Assembly: GCA_934446455.1 (NCBI GenBank)
Contig: CAKSEE010000009.1
Span: 1-64,000 of the forward strand
Source of the DNA: an uncultured Oscillospiraceae bacterium
GTDB lineage: Bacteria; Bacillota; Clostridia; Oscillospirales; Ruminococcaceae
Reading direction: 5' to 3'
DNA length: 64,000 bases
A program made the position numbers and the translations under genes. Under the pieces are notes generated by a model. It did no database searches. It saw nothing but the letters and a program-made list of their open reading frames with translations, and was not told where the DNA came from. Shown here piece by piece: positions 1 through 5,198 of this stretch. Each line of letters starts with the position of its first letter. The first letter of the stretch is position 1.

Positions 1-278
1 TCATTCAGAAAGTCCCTCTCCTCCTGAAGCCGCTTGTTTTCCTTGTTCAGCCGCTTTACCTCGCTTCGCAGCTGCCGGATCTCCTCCGCCGGGCTCATTG
101 CGTTTTCGGGGGTTCGCTCCTCAATGTCCGGATCGCCGTTCTTTGCCGCCTGCACCCATCCGTACAGCGTTCCGTACGGTATCTTCAGTTCCTCGCCTGC
201 TCGCTTTACTCCTGTTTCCGGTGCCGGCTTTACCGATCGCTCCTTGTAGCTCCTGTCGTATTTCTTTGCTTCTGACAT
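1..278 (-). CDS. IS3-family transposase OrfA, 3' end cut by window edge
   Basis: Reading leftward from the ATG at 278, the frame stays open to base 1 for 92 codons. It begins MSEAKKYDRSYKERSV, continues with a helix-turn-helix stretch around PYGTLYGWVQAAK, and ends in a charged leucine-zipper-like coil (IRQLRSEVKRLNKENKRLQ, then EERDFLN). This is the layout of the short OrfA DNA-binding subunit of IS3/IS150-type transposases, in which the coil precedes the programmed frameshift into OrfB. OrfB would lie outside the window. The start is supported by AGGAGG nine bases upstream. Plus-strand reading frames over this region have no credible ribosome site and are shadows. Confidence 0.8.
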   Translation of the reverse strand, partial: MSEAKKYDRSYKERSVKPAPETGVKRAGEELKIPYGTLYGWVQAAKNGDPDIEERTPENAMSPAEEIRQLRSEVKRLNKENKRLQEERDFLN

Positions 279-327
279 GTCCTTCACCCTCCTGATTTTA
301 GTATATCCTTTTGAGCGTCGGGGTTCA
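1..327 (-). mobile_element. IS3-family insertion sequence, one end
   Basis: Contains OrfA and, read leftward from 327, a TGAACCCCGACGCTC stretch that has the TG start usual for IS3 terminal repeats. A TATAAT lies just outside it on the same strand. The other terminus and OrfB are beyond the window, so the boundary at 327 is an inference. Confidence 0.5.
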
Positions 328-430
328 AGTTTTATTATACAGCATCATACCGTTACCACCCATATCAGAGCAAAAGCGGATTGTTGATACAATAGAAAAA
401 TCAAATATGTACTGCGATAAGCTATAAAAA

Positions 431-462
431 AGGGCATACCCTCAAAAGCGAGAGTATGCCCT
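431..462 (-). terminator. Hairpin with T-run on the minus strand
   Basis: Near-perfect 13-bp stem (agggcatac paired with gtatgccct, continued by ctc/gag) with one internal mismatch. On the minus strand it is followed by TTTTT, the form of an intrinsic terminator. No minus-strand gene lies upstream of it now, so it may be a remnant or may insulate the promoter at 507 from leftward transcription. Confidence 0.5.
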
Positions 463-506
463 ATGATGCAGCACGAAGTTAACCTAAAAAAGATTAAGAA
501 AACTAC

Positions 507-535
507 TTGACAATCGGTGAAATTCGTGGTATAAT
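507..535 (+). promoter_or_regulatory. Consensus promoter for the XRE/ImmA pair
   Basis: TTGACA at 507-512 and TATAAT at 530-535 with a 17-base spacer, a perfect sigma-70/SigA promoter, 25 bases before the ATG at 561. Confidence 0.85.
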
Positions 536-560
536 ACTTGGTAAAGAAGGAGGTGTCACT

Positions 561-926
561 ATGGCTTATACGAAATTTGGCGAATTTATGCGTATATTAA
601 GAGTGAAACACCATGAGGTTATGGGCGATGTTGCTAAGCTGCTCGGTGTCTCAACACCATTCCTATCTGCTGTTGAGAACGGGAAAAAGAACGTTCCAAC
701 TGAATGGTTCGCTGTTATCGTGGAGCATTATGCTCTATCAGATAAGGAACAGGCTGAACTCAGAGATGCTATCGAAAACTCAAAAACACAGATAAAGCTG
801 AATTTATCGGGTTCTTCTGCTTATCAACGGGACGCTGCACTGCAATTTGCCCGTTCTTTCGGGGAGATCGACGAAAGTACGGCTCAGAAAATCTTAGAAC
901 TTTTGAAAAGGAGCAACAACGACTAA
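561..926 (+). CDS. XRE-family helix-turn-helix regulator
   Basis: Protein of 121 residues starting MAYTKFGEFMRILRVKHHEV. Residues about 8-62 form an XRE/Cro-type helix-turn-helix (DVAKLLGVSTPFLSAVENGK). The ATG at 561 is chosen because AAGGAGGTGTC stands just upstream; an earlier ATG at 507 lies inside the promoter. Its stop overlaps the start of the ImmA-like gene (TAATG). In this family the XRE protein is usually a repressor or antitoxin, and the ImmA/IrrE-like partner inactivates it or acts as the toxin. The promoter is unusually strong, so autorepression is likely, though no clear operator was identified within it. Confidence 0.8.
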   Translation: MAYTKFGEFMRILRVKHHEVMGDVAKLLGVSTPFLSAVENGKKNVPTEWFAVIVEHYALSDKEQAELRDAIENSKTQIKLNLSGSSAYQRDAALQFARSFGEIDESTAQKILELLKRSNND

Positions 927-1465
927 TGGATTATATTACTAAGCCTACCAGTAGAGCCACTTTAAGACGGTTCAGTAAGATCGTTAGGGCGATTTTCGGT
1001 TGTGAATCCGATGATGAGCCGTTTCCTGTCCTTCAGGCATTGGAAAAGCTGCCGAATATTGTTGATGATACAAATTATGAGATCGCTGATGACGGCGATT
1101 TGCCTGCCAATGTCTTTGCACAGTGCTTTCCCAAACCCGAAGGCGGTTTTGTGATACAGATCAAGGAAACCGTCTATAACGGCGCTTGCTATGATGACAA
1201 TTATGCTTTCCTCTGTTTTATCTGTCATGAGATTTGCCATGTGCTTCTCTTTTGGATTGGTTTTACACCTGTATCTACCCGCGCATTCGGAGATACTGAG
1301 ATTGAGCCGTTCAGGAGTGTGGAGTGGCAAGCAAAGGCTTTGACAGGCGAGGTAATGATTCCTTATGACGCTTCAAAGGGAATGACCTCAAAGGAAATCG
1401 TGGAGAAATACCATGTTACTAAGAAATCAGCCGACTACAGAGTAAAGCAGGATAAGAAGAAATGA
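926..1465 (+). CDS. ImmA/IrrE-type metallopeptidase domain protein
   Basis: 179 residues. The zinc-metallopeptidase motif HExxH is present as HEICH, and downstream EWQAKALTGEVMIP matches the conserved E-x-Q-A-x-x-F/L-A-x-x-L/M-L/I-x-P block of the ImmA/IrrE (COG2856) family. In that family the glutamate is the third zinc ligand. Such proteins cleave or regulate a cognate XRE repressor in integrative elements such as ICEBs1, or form toxin-antitoxin-like pairs. It overlaps the XRE stop codon by one base, showing translational coupling. The lysine-rich tail (TKKSADYRVKQDKKK) may reflect a shortened C-terminus. Confidence 0.8.
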   Translation: MDYITKPTSRATLRRFSKIVRAIFGCESDDEPFPVLQALEKLPNIVDDTNYEIADDGDLPANVFAQCFPKPEGGFVIQIKETVYNGACYDDNYAFLCFICHEICHVLLFWIGFTPVSTRAFGDTEIEPFRSVEWQAKALTGEVMIPYDASKGMTSKEIVEKYHVTKKSADYRVKQDKKK

Positions 1466-1568
1466 TGATTATACCGAAAGGCAGGGTGATTCCAATGGAC
1501 AATTATCATGGCAAAGGAAAAACGCATTGACAAGTTGCCGGTAACAACAAGCCAATGCGCTTTAGGGT

Positions 1569-1587
1569 GTTATGATGTAATCATAAC
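1569..1587. promoter_or_regulatory. Perfect 8-3-8 dyad, candidate operator
   Basis: GTTATGAT-GTA-ATCATAAC is a perfect palindrome in the 224-base gap between the ImmA-like gene and the DUF4417 gene. Its size and symmetry suit a dimeric helix-turn-helix protein such as the XRE product upstream. That link is inferred from position only. Confidence 0.4.
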
Positions 1588-1689
1588 GGTTGCACGAATA
1601 TTATATCATAACTCCCTCTCCTTTGTCAAGTGGCAGATTGTACGAATCTATTATCTGTTTTCCTGTTGACAGGAGAAAGGAGTAATTTT

Positions 1690-2445
1690 TTGAAGAAAAA
1701 CAACAATTTAATACGGCTGCTCAATCTGAACTACCTTATGCTGACGAACAGAACGGTGTCCTGCGGTGGTATGGATTTGCCTGCTATCAACTGCAATGTA
1801 TCGGTGCTTCCTGATTATATTGCTCTGTATAGCCAGACAAGTCTTTATCATAAGACAGAGCATACCGCCGTAGCATTCTTTCAGTTCGATGATGATTTTG
1901 ACGGTAAATTCGGTCTGTATTGGGCTATTTACTACAATGTCGAGAAGCGCTTGGCATATTTCAAAGAGCGTTTCAAGGGCGTTAAGTATGTCATTATCCC
2001 TGACTTCTCGGAACTTGGTGATATTCACAAGATCGAGAATAATTATCGTTTGTTCAAAGGGCGAATTATCGGACTTTGGTTCATATTTGAGATTGGTGCG
2101 GTTGTGATACCGAACATTACTTTTCCTACTGAGGAAAGCGCAGACTTTGCTCTTGACGGATATGAGGAATGTTCTGTGGTGGCTATCAGTACCAAAGGTC
2201 ACATGGACGATCCTGCTGAAAATCAGCGATTGAGAGCAAATATCCGCCTGACGGTCGATAAACTGCCTAAGATCAAAACTATTGTGGCTTATGATGTATG
2301 CGGCACAAACGACGCAACGCTTGATACATTCTCCTATGCTACCGAAAAGGGAATTGAGATCATTTTTCCCGATAATACCTTGAAAGAGCGTAATATGCTT
2401 TTGTATCAGGAAAGGCGTACTCCCCGAAAGGCGGTGGTGAAATGA
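1690..2445 (+). CDS. DUF4417 family protein (phage/element-borne)
   Basis: About 252 residues. The TTG at 1690 is taken as the start because AAAGGAG lies seven bases upstream; the earlier in-frame ATG at 1630 has no ribosome site. The central part (FDDDFDGKFGLYWAIYYNVE, then KYVIIPDFSELGD and AISTKGHMD) resembles DUF4417 proteins that occur in phages and integrative elements. Their function is unknown. The C-terminus ends RRTPRKAVVK and its stop overlaps the next start (ATGA), so the two are translationally coupled. DUF4417 proteins sit in mobile DNA, which agrees with the IS and recombinase debris around it. Confidence 0.6.
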   Translation: MKKNNNLIRLLNLNYLMLTNRTVSCGGMDLPAINCNVSVLPDYIALYSQTSLYHKTEHTAVAFFQFDDDFDGKFGLYWAIYYNVEKRLAYFKERFKGVKYVIIPDFSELGDIHKIENNYRLFKGRIIGLWFIFEIGAVVIPNITFPTEESADFALDGYEECSVVAISTKGHMDDPAENQRLRANIRLTVDKLPKIKTIVAYDVCGTNDATLDTFSYATEKGIEIIFPDNTLKERNMLLYQERRTPRKAVVK

Positions 2446-2921
2446 ACCACGGCAATTCGGGACTTGCACATGGTACAAGCGGTTCTCCGCAGCTCACTCT
2501 TGAAAATGGCGAGATGGCTGAAAAGGCAAATGAGCTTGCATTGAAAGAGTTAAAGAATACATCAGAGGTGTGGAAACATATTGAAGCCACTCAACTCAAT
2601 TATGCAGGAACACCTATTCCAAGATCGTTCACTATTGATACACCAGCAGGAAAAATGTGGACACATGGAAATGCGACTGAGCATATGTATGAGGCTATGA
2701 TTGCAACAAAGGCAACTGCTCCCAAATTACTGAATAGTAATCCACACCTGTACTCGCAGTTTATCTTATATGACTACTGGAAAACACTTGGAAAAGCTGT
2801 AAGTAATGGAATACAGTATGAGAAGATACAAACAATCGGTAGATGGGAGCTAATATTCTCAAAGCCTCGTAAGGAAGGTGATAAACCTGTAGTCAAGCAT
2901 TCTAAGTTTTTAGGTTTGTAA
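2442..2921 (+). CDS. Probable polymorphic-toxin C-terminal domain protein
   Basis: 159 residues starting MNHGNSGLAHGTSGSPQ. The last ~100 residues contain GTPIPRSFTID, a conserved-looking W-x-H-x-N-A-T-x-H-M block (MWTHGNATEHM) and a tryptophan-rich end (GRWELIFSKPRKEGDKP). From memory this resembles a short C-terminal domain found on Firmicutes polymorphic toxins and phage-borne toxins. Two histidines in the block could be catalytic or metal-binding. No signal peptide or long delivery domain is present, so either the gene is the orphaned end of a longer toxin or it acts inside the cell. A small gene follows 14 bases later in the position usual for an immunity gene. No search could be run; treat the function as a hypothesis. 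Confidence 0.45.
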   Translation: MNHGNSGLAHGTSGSPQLTLENGEMAEKANELALKELKNTSEVWKHIEATQLNYAGTPIPRSFTIDTPAGKMWTHGNATEHMYEAMIATKATAPKLLNSNPHLYSQFILYDYWKTLGKAVSNGIQYEKIQTIGRWELIFSKPRKEGDKPVVKHSKFLGL

Positions 2922-2935
2922 GGAGGAAACAATTT

Positions 2936-3412
2936 ATGAATATCGTATTTACACCGACTGACGGAATTACTTCACGTTTTATTCAAGAAGAATATATCCC
3001 TCTTACGGTTTCTTTTAATGATAAAGATTATGTAAAGCATATTGGCTTTTATTATGGAGATACAGATTTATGCGAATTTGGCATTGACCCTGAAACAAAT
3101 GAGATCATCAAGTTTGTCCTTACCTGCTCAAGTCATTATGAATTCATAAATGATAAAATGACTGTAAAGAAAGGCGAAAATGGACTTATTAAACTGATGC
3201 TTCCGCCGAGAATTGACTGTTCTGATTTCAAGGTTTCTGTTTACAGCGATGGAGTGCATATATCTTTATCGAATACTACTTCTGACATTACTTATAGTTC
3301 AGGACATTTGGTTTTAAGAATTGATAATAATGAATGTATTTCAGATGTTTATATCATTGGTTTGACAAAATCTGATATAGACTTTATACAAAACGAACTG
3401 AGACTTGGGTAA
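2936..3412 (+). CDS. Hypothetical protein, candidate immunity protein
   Basis: 158 residues, acidic, with no signal peptide or membrane segment. It is predicted to be beta-rich from alternating hydrophobic stretches (YIPLTVSFNDKDYVKHIGFYY). A strong AGGAGG precedes the ATG at 2936. It lies 14 bases after the probable toxin domain gene and is followed by a terminator, so the two form the end of one transcript. Position, size and acidity suit an immunity protein that binds the upstream product. I do not recognise a family with confidence. Confidence 0.45.
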   Translation: MNIVFTPTDGITSRFIQEEYIPLTVSFNDKDYVKHIGFYYGDTDLCEFGIDPETNEIIKFVLTCSSHYEFINDKMTVKKGENGLIKLMLPPRIDCSDFKVSVYSDGVHISLSNTTSDITYSSGHLVLRIDNNECISDVYIIGLTKSDIDFIQNELRLG

Positions 3413-3515
3413 CGGCAAGAGCATTTATGAAAAGGCAAAACAGTATATGGCAATAACATGACAGAATGCTGTAAAAGAACTAAGCGTTCTTACAGGTCGG
3501 TGAATAAACGTAAAC

Positions 3516-3553
3516 AAGCGGTCAACCTACGCAGGCTGACCGCTTATCTTTTT
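3516..3553 (+). terminator. Intrinsic terminator after the toxin/immunity unit
   Basis: AAGCGGTCA (3516-3524) pairs with TGACCGCTT (3537-3545), continued by CCT/AGG around a short loop, and is followed by ATCTTTTT. Confidence 0.75.
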
Positions 3554-3682
3554 ACCAATCAATAATACTGTCTACAATCTCACGCTGTTCCATGGCGGTC
3601 TTGCGGAGGTAAATGCGGGTAGTCTCAATGCTTTCATGCCTCATAAGATCGGCAAGAAAAGCAATATCGTTATTAAAATGCC
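3552..3682 (-). pseudogene. C-terminal fragment of a tyrosine recombinase
   Basis: Translating leftward from about 3682 to a TAA at 3554-3552 gives HFNNDIAFLADLMRHESI, then ETTRIYLRKTAMEQREIV and DSIIDW. This is the catalytic end of XerC/D-like tyrosine recombinases: the L-x-D-L-M-x-H region and the tyrosine in TTRIYLR. Only about 43 residues remain. Upstream the frame runs into sequence that codes, on the other strand, for an unrelated protein fragment, so a rearrangement junction lies near 3660-3685. Confidence 0.7.
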
Positions 3683-4076
3683 TGACATAAACGCCGAATT
3701 TGACGCATCGGGAAAAGAAGTATATTCGGGCAACGGCGTTCGCATTTTGTCAAAGGGAATAGTTGAAAGCGGCTTGGATTACAGCAAGGATATGTATGCG
3801 CTCTTTATTGTCAAGAATTCAAATTCGGAAGAAATGACGATAGACGATGTATATAATACCCTTTCCGTAAACAGCTTTATGTGCGATTACTCGTTCCCGC
3901 ACACCACTATAGAAGCGAACGGATATGCTATGCTTGAAATCACGCTGTGGGAGTCCTCGCTGGAGAAGAATAAGATTGCTAAGGCAAGCGACATCACCGA
4001 AATAGAGGTTAATGCGGAAATCAAGAACAGCAGCGGAGATAAGCTGGATTCCCCAACAATTAAAGCTCAGTATTAA
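3675..4076 (+). pseudogene. C-terminal fragment of an unknown beta-rich protein
   Basis: About 133 residues from KMPDINAEFDASGKEVYSG to the stop at 4076. The frame is open further upstream (to an ATG at 3636), but that part is antisense to the recombinase fragment and has no ribosome site. The remaining sequence looks like a folded extracellular or accessory domain with alternating beta strands (MYALFIVKNSNSEEMTIDDV) and ends IKAQY. I read it as the end of a longer gene whose 5' part was lost when the recombinase-containing DNA inserted or was deleted. Function unknown. Confidence 0.45.
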
Positions 4077-4121
4077 TATTGTAGTGTTTAGAACGTGAAT
4101 ATGTAAAAGGAGGCTTCAGCT

Positions 4122-4331
4122 ATGTTTAAGAAACTCAAGTTCAGAGATGACCCTGCCGCATTGGAACGGCTTTCAAAGGATGCAAACGCCATTGAAGAAT
4201 TTACCGATTCCCATCCCTACGAGCTCAGCGAAGAGGGTCACGAGGAACTGCGTAGCCTTTTAAAAGAGCGGGCAGCTGCTCTGTCCTATGCCACGGGTTT
4301 GAATATTCACTCATTATTTGATGATGAATAA
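4122..4331 (+). CDS. Small acidic hypothetical protein
   Basis: 69 residues, MFKKLKFRDDPAALERL and onwards, mostly helical and acidic, ending NIHSLFDDE. AAAAGGAGG precedes the ATG at a good distance, and a perfect 11-bp hairpin begins one base after the stop, so it looks like a real, independently terminated gene. I do not recognise the family. It lies among fragments of mobilizable elements and may be an accessory gene of one of them. Confidence 0.55.
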   Translation: MFKKLKFRDDPAALERLSKDANAIEEFTDSHPYELSEEGHEELRSLLKERAAALSYATGLNIHSLFDDE

Positions 4332-4332
4332 G

Positions 4333-4375
4333 AACAAGCGTCCTCGCTGTGATAATAACAGTAAGGACGCTTGTT
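4333..4375 (+). terminator. Perfect 11-bp hairpin after the 69-residue gene
   Basis: AACAAGCGTCC (4333-4343) pairs exactly with GGACGCTTGTT (4365-4375). The T-tract that follows is weak (GGCTTCTC), so termination efficiency is uncertain. Confidence 0.55.
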
Positions 4376-4451
4376 GGCTTCTCACGTCTTGTTTACATTT
4401 GGATTTGGATAGCTACACAAGGAAGAGCGGCGGGAAATTGTGTTCTCGACA

Positions 4452-4613
4452 GTTGAGAAGTATCAGAAATTCTCAGAAGCGATTATGGATAAGTCACTTT
4501 CATTCTACGCTTTTGAAATGCTGTATTGGTGCGGTATTAGAGATGGCAAACTGCCGGTGCTAATACCGATTGTCTTTGATTTCAAGACGAAAACAGTAAC
4601 TATACCCGACTGA
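4452..4613 (+). pseudogene. Internal fragment of a tyrosine integrase
   Basis: The frame reads VEKYQKFSEAIMDKSLSFYA, FEMLYWCGIRDGKLPVLIP, then IVFDFKTKTVTIPD and a stop. This parallels the intact integrase at 13601-14677 (DEFTKFVECVADKPMAYVAY, NTLFWTGLRIGELMALT, ADLDFTAKTLTV). The catalytic arginine of the TGLR/CGIR motif is present. Both flanking parts of the gene are missing, so this is a decayed remnant of a related element. Confidence 0.7.
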
Positions 4614-4664
4614 TATGGCAAAAAAAGATAACAGCCGAGGATAGATGGGTGCGAGCTGAACGCT

Positions 4665-4897
4665 GAAATTACAAGGCTGAAAAGAAGGACAGAGGAGCAA
4701 GATAGGATCAACAATGCGCAAAACAGGAATTGAAAAGGCTCTTTACTTTGAAAGATAGGCTGCGTAAGACCGAAAGCGATTTTAACACCTTACAGCAGAA
4801 GTTCCAGAAGGGTATGGATTTTATCAAGTCTTTGGGATTGACGTAGAAGCTTCAGGAGTTTTTGAAAGCGAGGTCAGCTAAGCAGTATCGAAGATAA
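4665..4897 (+). pseudogene. C-terminal fragment of a MobV-type relaxase
   Basis: With one frameshift near 4730 and one in-frame TAG at about 4843 the plus strand reads a coiled coil (RLFTLKDRLRKTESDFNTLQ) followed by GMDFIKSLGLT, stop, KLQEFLKARSAKQ. The intact relaxase at 10476-11840 ends KIMDFIKSLGLAEKLQEFL, TARTKGVKR, so the homology is plain. The relaxase domain itself is gone. Together with the integrase fragment just upstream it marks a dead mobilizable element abutting the intact one. Confidence 0.7.
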
Positions 4898-4986
4898 TAG
4901 CAAAGCCGCACTCTTAGTCGGGTGCAGCTTTAAGCATTGGCTACAACATAAAAGCCACTTGCAACTACTTCATATCTTGATATTTC

Positions 4987-5006
4987 GGTATCAAAATGGT
5001 ATCAAA
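4987..5006 (+). repeat. Tandem GGTATCAAA pair, integrase arm-like site
   Basis: GGTATCAAA at 4987-4995 and again at 4998-5006, an exact repeat with 11-base periodicity. It lies about 60 bases left of an att core copy at 5067, the same spacing and periodicity as the repeat pair next to the right att of the intact element (15751-15771). Probably an arm-type binding site of the dead element's integrase. Confidence 0.5.
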
Positions 5007-5066
5007 GAGCAATTTGAAGCCTGTTAAACCGCATTGTTATGCGAAATTTCCGGAAGTGGCGATTAT

Positions 5067-5077
5067 TCCCACTCGAT
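5067..5077. other. Left attachment site core (attL-like)
   Basis: TCCCACTCGAT, identical to 15832-15842 in guaA (complement of the codons for I-E-W-E). It is not part of any gene here, as expected for the duplicated copy at the distal end of an integrated element. It may also be the right end of the decayed element to the left. Confidence 0.75.
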
Positions 5078-5175
5078 TCAGGTAGCTGTGATTTTGGTAT
5101 CAAGCCTTGATATAATGCGCTATTTTCGCCGTAAACCGCACAGTTTGACTGCATTTTTCGTATTATCTATTTTTT

Positions 5176-5197
5176 TGAGGTCAAAGTGCGGTCAGGC
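5176..5197 (+). repeat. Arm-type repeat pair inside the left end
   Basis: TGAGGTCAAAG followed directly by TGCGGTCAGGC, two 11-base units. They match the pair at the other end of the element (TGCGGTCAAAG, TGCGGTCAAAA) in sequence and orientation. A 7-1-7 dyad (TATCAAG-C-CTTGATA) at 5098-5112 lies between these and the att core. The rest of 4898-5198 holds no gene. Confidence 0.6.
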
Positions 5198-5198
5198 T

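Noticed and set aside
34..295. Plus-strand open frames of 65-71 residues
   Set aside because: They are antisense to the IS3-type OrfA, lack ribosome sites and have atypical composition.
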